64,000 bases of DNA, from assembly GCA_050187875.1 (NCBI GenBank), contig JBFWXB010000005.1:84261-148260 (forward strand). Reading direction: 5' to 3'. The notes under the pieces are model-generated. The model saw nothing but the letters and a program-made list of their open reading frames with translations, was not told the DNA's origin and did no database searches. A program made the position numbers and the translations under genes. Shown here piece by piece: positions 9,448 to 17,355 of the stretch. The first letter of the stretch is position 1. Each line of letters starts with the position of its first letter. This DNA is from JAFKKS01 sp050187875. GTDB lineage: Bacteria; Pseudomonadota; Alphaproteobacteria; Rhizobiales; Xanthobacteraceae.

Positions 9448-10190
9448 CGTTCAGGCTCCCCACTTGAAGTTTGCGTTTTGGCGTGACCGTTGCGAGCGTC
9501 AGAATCGCCGGCGCCGCGTTTGAGGCGCGTCTCGTAGAGGCGGATGCGCAATTCGAGGCCGCGGCGCAAATGCTGACGCATCAATTCCTCCGCACGATCG
9601 GGCTCGCGGGCTTCGATAGCCGCCAGGATTTCGAGATGTTCGGTGAGGCCACCGACCGCCTCGTGACCGTCAAAGTATCGCGGCAGTCCGAAGGCGAGAC
9701 GAGCGCGCATTCGCAGCGGCTGGAACGTCTCCATCAGCGCCCGATTGCCAGTGGCGGCATAGATGGCGTCATGCAGGGCGGTGCCCGCATCATCGATCTC
9801 GGCGGCGCTATAGGCATGCGGCGAAGCCGCCATCGCCTGCATTTGAACGCGGCGATCGCGAAGCTCGGGGGTGAGAGGCTTTTGCGCCGCAAGGCGCGTG
9901 GCTAGGCACTCGAGGACTTCGCGCACCTGATAGACCTCACGCAGGTCCTCGACATTCAGCGGCCTGACAACCGTTCCGCGCGCTGGCCTGATGTCGATCA
10001 GGCGTTCGCGCTCGAGCTGCTGCAGAGCCTCCCGCACTGGCATGCGGCCCATCTGGATCGCGTCGGACAGCTTGCGTTCCGACAGCGATTGGTCGGGCCG
10101 CCAGCCCCCGGCGAGGATCAAATCGACCAGGAGGCGGTAGGCACGATCACGCTCAAGTTCGGCGGCGACGGCAACCATCCGCCAAAACAT
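9444..10190 (-). CDS. GntR family regulator, FCD type
   Basis: The 248-residue protein has an N-terminal winged helix (SERKLSDAIQMGRMPVREAL, about residues 38-58) and a C-terminal FCD effector domain with the helix TALHDAIYAATGNRALMETF and EHLEILAAIEAREPDRAEEL. FCD proteins usually sense a small carboxylate or amino acid, often through a bound metal. It is the first gene of the aapJQMP operon and probably controls it. A palindrome only six bases upstream of the ATG suggests autoregulation. An alternative start is the in-frame ATG at 10178. Neither start has a strong ribosome site. Confidence 0.85.
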   Translation of the reverse strand: MFWRMVAVAAELERDRAYRLLVDLILAGGWRPDQSLSERKLSDAIQMGRMPVREALQQLERERLIDIRPARGTVVRPLNVEDLREVYQVREVLECLATRLAAQKPLTPELRDRRVQMQAMAASPHAYSAAEIDDAGTALHDAIYAATGNRALMETFQPLRMRARLAFGLPRYFDGHEAVGGLTEHLEILAAIEAREPDRAEELMRQHLRRGLELRIRLYETRLKRGAGDSDARNGHAKTQTSSGEPER

Positions 10191-10195
10191 GACAT

Positions 10196-10209
10196 ACCGA
10201 TATATTGGT
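10196..10209. promoter_or_regulatory. Palindromic operator candidate before the GntR gene
   Basis: The 14 bases ACCGATATATTGGT form an inverted repeat with one mismatched pair. They sit immediately upstream of the GntR start codon in the 56-base gap after ccoS. The position fits an operator for the FCD regulator that heads the aap operon. No binding data are available. Confidence 0.45.
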
Positions 10210-10246
10210 TGGCAAATGAAGAAGAGCGAGCCGGATTCGGCTGTGA

Positions 10247-10444
10247 TTACAAACGGGTCGCAGGGGGCCGGTCGGTGGCGTCCCTGTCACCATGGAAGAC
10301 GTGATCTTCGTCCTCGAAAAGGATGCGCTCCGCGGCACCGTCGAGATCGTCGTATTGCCCGCTGCTGAGCGCCCACATGAAAGCGCCGAGCCCTATCGCG
10401 CCCAACGCGAGCGCAATCGGCACCAAATAAAGGAAGTCGGTCAT
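10247..10444 (-). CDS. ccoS: cbb3-type cytochrome oxidase assembly protein CcoS (FixS)
   Basis: This is a 65-residue protein with a single N-terminal membrane helix (FLYLVPIALALGAIGLGAFM) followed by WALSSGQYDDLDGAAERIL, the diagnostic CcoS motif. CcoS is needed for insertion of haem and copper into the cbb3 oxidase. The ATG at 10444 shares one base with the ccoI stop (TGATG). A GTG at 10447 with a slightly better-spaced GGGAG is an alternative start. It ends the cco gene block. Confidence 0.9.
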   Translation of the reverse strand: MTDFLYLVPIALALGAIGLGAFMWALSSGQYDDLDGAAERILFEDEDHVFHGDRDATDRPPATRL

Positions 10445-12711
10445 CACGGCGTGCTTCTCCCGGCACTTGCGAGCGCCGTGACCAGGTCTTCGCGGTTCTG
10501 ACGCTCCGGTTGAACGCTGCCGCGCAGCCGCAACGCGTTGGCGACGACGATCAACGATGACAAAGACATTGCGGCGGCAGCGATCAATGGCGTCACGTGG
10601 CCCAGCACCGCGATCGGCACGGCAATCAGGTTGTAGGCGATCGCGAGCGCGAAGTTTTGCCGTACAAGCTTCGCTGCAGAGCGGGCGATACGAACGGCGT
10701 TTGGCACCGCGCGCAAAGATTCATGCAGGAAAACGAGATCGGCGGCATTGCGGCCGATATCGGCCGCTGATCCAGGCGCCATCGACGCATGCGCCGCCGC
10801 GAGCGCCGGCGCATCGTTGAGACCGTCGCCCACCATCAGGACTTTGCGTCCTGCCGCTTCGATCGCGGCGATGTGCGAGGTCTTGTCCGCTGGCGAAAGA
10901 CGCGCACGGTATGGAACGCGCAACGCTTCTGCGACCTCTTGCACAGCAGAGTTGCGATCGCCTGACAGGATCTCGATCGAAAGTCCGGCGTCACGCAAGG
11001 CATGAACGGTGTCATGAACGCCGCGACGCAAACGATCTTCGAACGTAAAGGCGGCGAGGAGCATTCCGTCTTTCGCCAGGACGACATTGGCGGTGCCGCA
11101 ATCGTTGGCGGCCTGCGCCGTCGCCGCCAGCGCCCAGTCGGGCCGGCCGAGACGGTAGATGTGGGCGCCAATCCTCGCTTCGAGACCAAAGCCCGGATGT
11201 TCTGAGACGTCAGCGGCCGCGAGAGGGTCTGCGTTTATGGCTGCCGCCAGAGTGCGAGAATAAGGGTGGCGCGAATACGCGGCAATCTGCGCTGCGATCT
11301 TCAACGCTGCGGGCGCAATTGCGCCGGCATTCACGAGCCGCGGCGCCCCAAGCGTCAGCGTGCCCGTCTTGTCGAAAACGACGGTGTCGACCTCCGCCAG
11401 GCGTTCGAGCGCACCGCCGTCTTTGAGCAAGATGCCGCCTTCGAACAGGCGTCGCGCGGCGACGACTTGGACCATCGGAACGGCGAGCCCGAGCGCGCAG
11501 GGGCACGTGATGATCAGCACCGCGATGGCGATCGTCACAGCGCGGTGCATGTCGCCGGTCGCCGCCATCCATCCGATAAACGTCAACGCCGCGGTCGCGT
11601 GCACCACGGGCGCGTAGAGGCGCGCGGCGCGATCGGCGATGCGGCGATAAGCAGAGCGGCCCGCCTCTGCCTGCTCCATCATCCGCAGCATTTCGGCGAG
11701 GAATGACTCCTTTGCGGGAGCAAGCGCTGCGATCGTCAGGGGCGCCGTGAGGTTCAGGGTGCCGGCCTGCAGCAGCGCGCCTTGGCTCGTCGGCTGTGGC
11801 GCGCTTTCGCCGGTGACAAGCGAACAATCAAGGTCGGATTGTCCGTAGACGACCCGTGCGTCGACGGGGACACGCTCGCCGGCGGCGAGGAGGATCGTCA
11901 TGCCGGGTTCGATTTCGTCGATCGGCAGATAGATCGGCGTGCCGTCCACCTGCACGACATGCGCGCCACGCGCGGCGAGGCGCGCGAGTCCCTTGACCGC
12001 GACGCGGGCGCGCTCGCGCATCATGTGGTCGAGCGTGCGGCCGATGAGCAGGAAGAACAATAGCGTCACCGCCGCATCGAAATACGCATGCGGACCGTGA
12101 TACATGGTCTCGTAAAGGCTCAGGGCGAAGGCGAGCAGCACGCCGATCGAGATCGGCACGTCCATATTGGTGTGGCCATGCCGCAGCGCCCCCCATGCCG
12201 AGCGAAAGAAGACGCGTCCGGAGTAAGCGAGCGTCGGCAGCGCGATGAACGCCGAGAGCCAGTGAAAGAGGTCACGTGTCGCCGCGTCCGCACCGGACCA
12301 GACCGAGACCGACAAGAGCATGATGTTGCTTGCCGCAAAGCCTGCCACCGCAAGGGCGCGCAGCAATTCGCCGAGCGCAGTATCCTTGCTCTCGGCCTGC
12401 ATATCGTGGAGATGCGCCTCGTAACCAAGCGCGGCGAGCGTGGTCATGAAAGGCGGCGGCGTCTGCCCTGCGTTCCACCGGATCGTCACGCGCTTGGTCG
12501 AGAGATTGACGCGCGCCGAGCTGACGCCCGGCAGCGCGCCGATCGCTTTCTCAATTTTCTGGATGCAGCCGCCGCAATGAATGCCCGGGACAGCAATGTC
12601 AGTCTGGCTCACGCCTTCGGCGACGCGGCGGCTCGCCAATCGTACCTCGTCGCCGTGGTGATTGGGCTCCGTTATCGCGAGAGCCACACCGCTGGATGCG
12701 CAACAGCTCAT
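10444..12711 (-). CDS. ccoI: Copper-translocating P1B-type ATPase CcoI (FixI)
   Basis: This 755-residue copper pump supports assembly of the cbb3 oxidase copper centre. A cysteine pair near the N-terminus (SCCASSG) is followed by a heavy-metal-associated domain (GIHCGGCIQKIE). The core has TGES, the membrane CPC metal site (ITCPCALGLAVP), the phosphorylation site DKTGTLT and the hinge MVGDGLNDAPALAA. The ATG at 12711 is preferred because AAGGAG lies just upstream. The frame could extend to a GTG at 12726. It starts 19 bases after the DUF2189 gene. FixI is usually encoded behind fixG and fixH, but both are absent here. Confidence 0.92.
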   Translation of the reverse strand: MSCCASSGVALAITEPNHHGDEVRLASRRVAEGVSQTDIAVPGIHCGGCIQKIEKAIGALPGVSSARVNLSTKRVTIRWNAGQTPPPFMTTLAALGYEAHLHDMQAESKDTALGELLRALAVAGFAASNIMLLSVSVWSGADAATRDLFHWLSAFIALPTLAYSGRVFFRSAWGALRHGHTNMDVPISIGVLLAFALSLYETMYHGPHAYFDAAVTLLFFLLIGRTLDHMMRERARVAVKGLARLAARGAHVVQVDGTPIYLPIDEIEPGMTILLAAGERVPVDARVVYGQSDLDCSLVTGESAPQPTSQGALLQAGTLNLTAPLTIAALAPAKESFLAEMLRMMEQAEAGRSAYRRIADRAARLYAPVVHATAALTFIGWMAATGDMHRAVTIAIAVLIITCPCALGLAVPMVQVVAARRLFEGGILLKDGGALERLAEVDTVVFDKTGTLTLGAPRLVNAGAIAPAALKIAAQIAAYSRHPYSRTLAAAINADPLAAADVSEHPGFGLEARIGAHIYRLGRPDWALAATAQAANDCGTANVVLAKDGMLLAAFTFEDRLRRGVHDTVHALRDAGLSIEILSGDRNSAVQEVAEALRVPYRARLSPADKTSHIAAIEAAGRKVLMVGDGLNDAPALAAAHASMAPGSAADIGRNAADLVFLHESLRAVPNAVRIARSAAKLVRQNFALAIAYNLIAVPIAVLGHVTPLIAAAAMSLSSLIVVANALRLRGSVQPERQNREDLVTALASAGRSTP

Positions 12712-12730
12712 GGCCGCTCCTTGCACCCCA

Positions 12731-13516
12731 CTATCTCTGGATCGCCCGATAGGCGTGCCACGTTCCGTGCCCGAGCACGGGAAAGATCACGATCAGGCCG
12801 ACAAGGCCGGTGGCGAGCGAGACAAGGGTGAGCCCTAGCACGATCGCGCCCCAAGCCAGCAGGGCGGAGATGTTGTGCCAGACAAACGCGATGCTCGATC
12901 CCATCGCGGTCAGTGCATCGACGCGCTGGTCGAGCAGCATCGGCACCGCGAATATGCTGATGGCGAACGAGAAGGCTGCGAAGAGCGCGCCGACCACGCT
13001 GCCGACCATCAGCATCGCCCAGCCAACCGGCGTGCCGAGCAGCATCGGCACGATATGCGCGAGGCCGGGGAAGGGGCGGAGGCCGAAAAAAAGTGCGTAG
13101 ACGATCACCGCCGCGCGCATCCACAGCAGCATCAGCAGCAGCAGCAGCACGCCGGTGAACAGGATCTGTGGGCCGGACGCCGGCCGCACGAAGACCATGC
13201 GGGCGAGACTGACGCCTTTACCGGCCGCAAGGAGCCGGCTCTTCTCATAGAGCCCGACGGCCAGGATCGGCCCCACGACCATGAAGCCGGCGAGCGCGGG
13301 GAACAGGACGTAGTCCCAGCCGAAGACGAACAGCCCGCCGACGATCGTCCCCGAGAGAAGAAAGATCAGCCCCCCATAGACGAGGCTCGGCCCCGGCACG
13401 GTGCGGAAGTCGCGCCAGCCATCAGCGAGCCAACGGACCGCCATGCCAGCCGTCAGTCCGCGATCCCATCGCTTTTCGCGCGGCAGCGGCGGCACCACCG
13501 CCGGAATGATCGTCAT
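12731..13516 (-). CDS. DUF2189 family integral membrane protein
   Basis: The 261-residue protein is predicted to have six or more membrane segments (for example GGLIFLLSGTIVGGLFVFGW and ILLTGVLLLLLMLLW-like stretches) and matches the DUF2189 family of alphaproteobacterial membrane proteins. It is encoded between ccoP and ccoI. I start at the ATG at 13516, which has GAGG upstream. The open frame extends 44 residues further, but that part looks non-coding. No function is established for the family; the location suggests a role linked to cbb3 oxidase assembly or microaerobic life. It occupies the place where ccoG and ccoH normally lie. Confidence 0.75.
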   Translation of the reverse strand: MTIIPAVVPPLPREKRWDRGLTAGMAVRWLADGWRDFRTVPGPSLVYGGLIFLLSGTIVGGLFVFGWDYVLFPALAGFMVVGPILAVGLYEKSRLLAAGKGVSLARMVFVRPASGPQILFTGVLLLLLMLLWMRAAVIVYALFFGLRPFPGLAHIVPMLLGTPVGWAMLMVGSVVGALFAAFSFAISIFAVPMLLDQRVDALTAMGSSIAFVWHNISALLAWGAIVLGLTLVSLATGLVGLIVIFPVLGHGTWHAYRAIQR

Positions 13517-13568
13517 GAGAGACCTCGCCCGTTCAATCCGCCGTCTTTCCGGTCGCCATGTCCTCGGG

Positions 13569-13778
13569 TCATGGCGAACACGATGATTTGGCCGCGCTGT
13601 AAACGCCCCGCTCCGCGTCGCCCTGACCCAATCGCTGATGCGAGACACAGTCGGGCTGCGAGATCATCGCGACATGCACGAGGTGCCAGTTGGCGGCGCC
13701 AAGGAGCGCGAGCCCGGCGAAGACCGCCAGCCATATGGCGAGCCGTTTGCGCGGGCATAGAGTTGCCGTTTCCGTCAT
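13569..13778 (-). CDS. Small single-helix membrane protein in the cco cluster
   Basis: The 69-residue frame has a basic N-terminus (CPRKR), one hydrophobic helix (LAIWLAVFAGLALLGAANWH) and a short cysteine-containing tail (QPDCVSHQRL ... AAKSSC). Its ATG overlaps the TGA of ccoP (ATGA), a strong sign of real translation coupling. I recall similar small proteins in alphaproteobacterial genomes, but none with a known role. The position directly after ccoP resembles that of other small cbb3-associated subunits. It could be a diverged assembly factor replacing CcoH, but nothing in the sequence proves this. Confidence 0.65.
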   Translation of the reverse strand: MTETATLCPRKRLAIWLAVFAGLALLGAANWHLVHVAMISQPDCVSHQRLGQGDAERGVYSAAKSSCSP

Positions 13779-14647
13779 CGCCCCGCCTTCCGCAGGTCGG
13801 TGAGATAAAGCGCGAGGATCTTGCGGTCGATGAGGGAGAGGCGCTCCTCCCAGGTGGGCATGTGCCCCTGCCGTCCGCCGAACACGGTCGTGGTGATGGA
13901 ATGAGCGTCGCCGCCATAGATCCAGAAGGCGTCCGTCAGGTCCGGCGCGCCGACGTCCGTCTTGCCTTTGGCGTCGTCGCCATGGCAGGCGACGCAATTG
14001 GCGGCGAACACGGTCTTGCCCGCGGCGGCCTTGTCGGCCGGAACACTGGCCGGCTGCGAGAGGCTGCGCACGAAGGCGACGACGTTCTCGATGTCGCCGC
14101 GCGGCAGAACGGAGTCGCGTCCGAAGGCCGGCATTTGCGAGCTGCGCGTTTCCGGATGCGCCGAATTGATGCCGACGCGAATCGTTTCGGCGATCGCTTC
14201 CGGCGATCCGCCCCAGAGCCATGCATTGGTCGTGAGATTCGGGAAGCCTGGGCCGCCCGATGCATTCCGGCCGTGGCACGCGGCGCAGTTGTCGCCAAAG
14301 AGCGCGCGGCCGGTCTCGCGAACGACCGCCATGATAGCCGGATCACGCTGGAGCTCGGCGAAGTCCCCTTTAGCGATGCGGTCGGTCCATCGCGTGCGGT
14401 CGAGCGCCGCCTGCTTCAGCGACTGGCCGACGATCATGCGCTGGTCGATGCCGAGCAGACCCTTGGTGTAGGTCGTGCCAATCGGCCACGCCGGCATCAA
14501 CAGCCAGTAGCCGATCGCAAACAGCGCCGTCGTGATCAGGAAGAAATAGATCACGCGCGGGACCGGCGTGTTGAGCTCCGTGATCCCGTTCCACTCGTGC
14601 CCGGTCGTCAGATATCCCGTGTGGGGATCGCGTTGTTCTATCGCCAC
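13775..14647 (-). CDS. ccoP: cbb3-type cytochrome c oxidase subunit III, CcoP (FixP)
   Basis: This is a 290-residue, membrane-anchored di-haem cytochrome c. An N-terminal helix (RVIYFFLITTALFAIGYWLL) is followed by two periplasmic c-type haem domains with CAACH and CVACH. Methionine ligands are plausible in the MPAFG and MPTWEE segments. It delivers electrons to CcoO/CcoN. The start is a GTG at 14647, giving a ten-base overlap with ccoQ. The length is normal for the family. Confidence 0.93.
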   Translation of the reverse strand: MAIEQRDPHTGYLTTGHEWNGITELNTPVPRVIYFFLITTALFAIGYWLLMPAWPIGTTYTKGLLGIDQRMIVGQSLKQAALDRTRWTDRIAKGDFAELQRDPAIMAVVRETGRALFGDNCAACHGRNASGGPGFPNLTTNAWLWGGSPEAIAETIRVGINSAHPETRSSQMPAFGRDSVLPRGDIENVVAFVRSLSQPASVPADKAAAGKTVFAANCVACHGDDAKGKTDVGAPDLTDAFWIYGGDAHSITTTVFGGRQGHMPTWEERLSLIDRKILALYLTDLRKAGR

Positions 14648-14805
14648 GGCCGGTCCTCGTCTTCGAGGATCGCGCTAGCAGCGCGATCGAACTGCTTCTT
14701 GTTGGATGGCCAGTAAACGTAAAGAAGGACGATGGCCGACAATCCGAGGAGGTAAAACAGGCCGAACGACTTGGAGAGCCAGAGCATGGTGTCGTGCGCG
14801 ATCAT
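14638..14805 (-). CDS. ccoQ: cbb3-type cytochrome oxidase subunit CcoQ (FixQ)
   Basis: This 55-residue reading frame starts MIAHDTMLWLSKSFGLFY, continues with a single membrane helix through LSAIVLLYVYWPS, and ends with a charged tail (NKKQFDRAASAILEDEDRPW). That arrangement is the standard CcoQ pattern, and the gene sits between ccoO and ccoP as expected. It overlaps the ccoP start by ten bases. CcoQ stabilises the association of CcoP with the core complex in characterised systems. Confidence 0.9.
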   Translation of the reverse strand: MIAHDTMLWLSKSFGLFYLLGLSAIVLLYVYWPSNKKQFDRAASAILEDEDRPWR

Positions 14806-14808
14806 GGT

Positions 14809-15540
14809 TCATTGTCCCGCCGACGCGACCGACTTGCCGGCAGCGTCCGTCAATCGGCCAAGGATCTGGAGATAGGAGACAAGGGCATCCATCTCCGACA
14901 GTTTCGTTGGCGCTCCGTCGAAGGCGCGCATGTTCGTCGCCTCGCCGTAGCGTTTCGTCACGCCTTCAGCCAAAGGCGAATCCGGCGCCGCCTGCCCGTA
15001 AGCGTCGGCGGCGGCGTTTGCTATCATCTCGTCGCTGTATGGCACGCCAACCCGGCGCATCGCGGTCAAATTTGCGCCGAGATCGTCGGTCCGCAATTCC
15101 GTCCGCGAGAGCCAGCTGTATCTCGGCATCACCGATTCCGGCACGACATCGCGCGGATTGATGAGATGCGCGACATGCCATTCGTCGGAATACTTGCCGC
15201 CGATGCGTGCGAGGTCCGGGCCGGTGCGCTTCGAGCCCCACTGCATCGGATGGTCGTATTTCGATTCGACCGCAAGCGAGTAGGGGCCGTAGCGCTCGAC
15301 CTCGTCGCGCAGCGTGCGGATCATCTGCGAGTGGCAGGCGTAACAGCCTTCGCGAATGTAGATGTTGCGGCCCGCGAGCTCGAGCGGGGTGTAGACGCGC
15401 ATATTCGGCGCGTCCTCGACGGTCTGATGGATGGTGAAGAGCGGGGCGATCTCCACGAGGCCGCCAATGCTCGCAACGGCAATGATGCCGACCACCATGC
15501 CGATGGCCTTGCGCTCGAGCCGATAATGAAATCCGAACAT
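14809..15540 (-). CDS. ccoO: cbb3-type cytochrome c oxidase subunit II, CcoO (FixO)
   Basis: This is a mono-haem cytochrome c subunit of about 243 residues, with an N-terminal membrane anchor (IGMVVGIIAVASIGGLVEI) and a single CYACH site near residue 68 within REGCYACHSQMIRTL. The MPRYSWL segment downstream provides the likely methionine ligand. The ATG at 15540 is chosen because GGAG lies eight bases upstream and the protein start then matches the family. A GTG at 15549 overlapping the ccoN stop is possible. Confidence 0.93.
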   Translation of the reverse strand: MFGFHYRLERKAIGMVVGIIAVASIGGLVEIAPLFTIHQTVEDAPNMRVYTPLELAGRNIYIREGCYACHSQMIRTLRDEVERYGPYSLAVESKYDHPMQWGSKRTGPDLARIGGKYSDEWHVAHLINPRDVVPESVMPRYSWLSRTELRTDDLGANLTAMRRVGVPYSDEMIANAAADAYGQAAPDSPLAEGVTKRYGEATNMRAFDGAPTKLSEMDALVSYLQILGRLTDAAGKSVASAGQ

Positions 15541-15545
15541 GGCGT

Positions 15546-17207
15546 TCACTCCGCCGGCTGGAGGGCGGGCGCCGCGCCATCGCGAGGCTCGGGCATTTCG
15601 GTGACTTCACGCGCCGGCGCGGGCGCTTCGCTGATCGTCATCCAGATGTTGTAGCAACCGATGATCGCGCCGATCAGGAAGAGAAGCCCGCCGAATGCGC
15701 GCGCGATGTAATAGGGATGCATCGCCACGAGGGAGTCGACGAACGAGTAAGCGAGCGTTCCGCTCTCGTTGTAGGTCCGCCACATCAGCCCCTGGATGAT
15801 GCCGGAGTTCCACATCGCCAGCACGTAGACGACGGTGCCGGCGAGCGCGAGCCAGAAATGCGCCTCGACCAAGCGTGCCGAATACATGCCTTCACGCTTC
15901 CACAGCCACGGCACCGACGCATAAATCGAGCCGAATGTGATCATCGCGACCCAGCCAAGCGCGCCGGCGTGCACGTGCCCAACGGTCCAGTCGGTGTAAT
16001 GCGAGAGCGAGTTCACCGAGCGGATCGCCATGAACGATCCTTCGAACGTGCTGAGGCCGTAGAACACGGCGGCGACCATCATGAAGCGCAGCACGGCGTC
16101 GTCACGCACCTTGTGCCAGGCGCCGTTCAGCGTCATCAGCGCGTTGCCCGCCGACGCCCAAGAAGGCACCAGCAGCATCACCGAGAAGGTCATGCCGAGG
16201 GTCTGCACCCACTGAGGCAGCGCCGTGTAATGCAGATGGTGGGAACCAGCCCACATGTAGAAGAAGGTGATGCCCCAGAAGCTGATGATCGAGATCCGAT
16301 AGGAAAAGATCGGGCGTCCGGCACGCTTCGGCATGAAATAATACATCATGCCCAGGAAGCCGGCGGTGAGGAAAAAGGCGACGGCATTGTGGCCGTACCA
16401 CCACTCCGTCATCGCATCCTGCACGCCGGAGAACAGCGAATAGCTCTTGGCGCTGCCGAGCGAGACGGGCACGGCGAGGTTGTTCACGATGTGCAGCATC
16501 GCGACAACCAGAATGAACGCCATGTAGTACCAATTGGAGACGTAGATGTGCGGCTCTTTACGGCGCGACAGCGTGACCAGATAGATGCCGAAATAGGTGA
16601 CCCACACGATCACCAGCCAGATATCGGCGTACCATTCGGGCTCGGCGTATTCACGCGATTGCGTGATGCCCATGAGATAGCCAGTGACGGCGAGGAGGCA
16701 AAACAGGTTATAGCCGAACAGCACGAAGAGTGGACTCAACTGGTCGGGCAGACGGGCGCGGGTCGTGCGCTGCATCACGTAGAATGACGTTGCGATCAGC
16801 GCGTTGCCGCCGAAGCCGAAGATCACGCCGGTGGTATGGACGGGGCGGATGCGGCCAAAGCTCGCCCAGGCGGCATCGAATGTCAGGTCCGGCCACGCGA
16901 GGAGCGCTGCCACCCAAACGCCAAAGAACATACCGACGACAGCCCAGGCCATCGCCAGAATGATGCCGAGCTTGCTTGGCTCATCGTAATAGTGATTAAG
17001 CCGCGCGGCGCTTGGCTCCGGCGAGTAGTACCGGGATATCACAGCAAGCGTTCCGCCAATGCCGGCGAGCATGACGAGAACGCCGTGCACGCCGAGCGGA
17101 TCGCCACGCCCGCCCGCAGCCATTGCCAAGCCGACGGTCGCGAGCACCGTCGAAATGACCAGCGCGGTCTGCCGTTCGTTCCTGGTGAGTTGCTCGACAA
17201 GAGCCAT
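15546..17207 (-). CDS. ccoN: cbb3-type cytochrome c oxidase subunit I, CcoN (FixN)
   Basis: This is the 553-residue catalytic subunit of the high-affinity haem-copper oxidase, with about twelve membrane segments. Haem and copper histidines are visible in HTTGVIFGFGGNAL, HIVNNLAVPVS, WWYGHNAVAFF, WAGSHHLHYT and DWTVGHVHAGALGW. The ATG at 17207 has GGAG nine bases upstream and is preferred over a GTG at 17228. It is the first gene of the ccoNOQP operon. A FixK/FNR-type box centred about 98 bases upstream fits anaerobic or microaerobic induction. Confidence 0.95.
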   Translation of the reverse strand: MALVEQLTRNERQTALVISTVLATVGLAMAAGGRGDPLGVHGVLVMLAGIGGTLAVISRYYSPEPSAARLNHYYDEPSKLGIILAMAWAVVGMFFGVWVAALLAWPDLTFDAAWASFGRIRPVHTTGVIFGFGGNALIATSFYVMQRTTRARLPDQLSPLFVLFGYNLFCLLAVTGYLMGITQSREYAEPEWYADIWLVIVWVTYFGIYLVTLSRRKEPHIYVSNWYYMAFILVVAMLHIVNNLAVPVSLGSAKSYSLFSGVQDAMTEWWYGHNAVAFFLTAGFLGMMYYFMPKRAGRPIFSYRISIISFWGITFFYMWAGSHHLHYTALPQWVQTLGMTFSVMLLVPSWASAGNALMTLNGAWHKVRDDAVLRFMMVAAVFYGLSTFEGSFMAIRSVNSLSHYTDWTVGHVHAGALGWVAMITFGSIYASVPWLWKREGMYSARLVEAHFWLALAGTVVYVLAMWNSGIIQGLMWRTYNESGTLAYSFVDSLVAMHPYYIARAFGGLLFLIGAIIGCYNIWMTISEAPAPAREVTEMPEPRDGAAPALQPAE

Positions 17208-17298
17208 TTTTGTTTGCTCCGCATGCACGGCAGGCTATGTCGGCCATCGAGGCCGACAAACATTCAGAGTGAACTTATCCAAGGCTAACCGATATTCC

Positions 17299-17312
17299 TT
17301 GAGCCAGCGCAA
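17299..17312. promoter_or_regulatory. FixK/FNR-type box upstream of ccoN
   Basis: TTGA-GCCAGC-GCAA matches the rhizobial FixK consensus TTG(A/C)-N6-(T/G)CAA. Placing a class II activation site 41.5 bases downstream puts the ccoN transcript start near 17264, giving a leader of about 57 bases. The fixK gene is encoded about 5 kb away in the same window. Confidence 0.75.
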
Positions 17313-17355
17313 AGACGCACGGTTATGGCGGACGTTGTCCGCCCAGATCACGATG

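Noticed and set aside
12875..14716. Plus-strand frame of about 600 codons across DUF2189 and ccoP
   Set aside because: It spans several real minus-strand genes, including two c-type haem motifs, and its composition is typical of a frame shadow.
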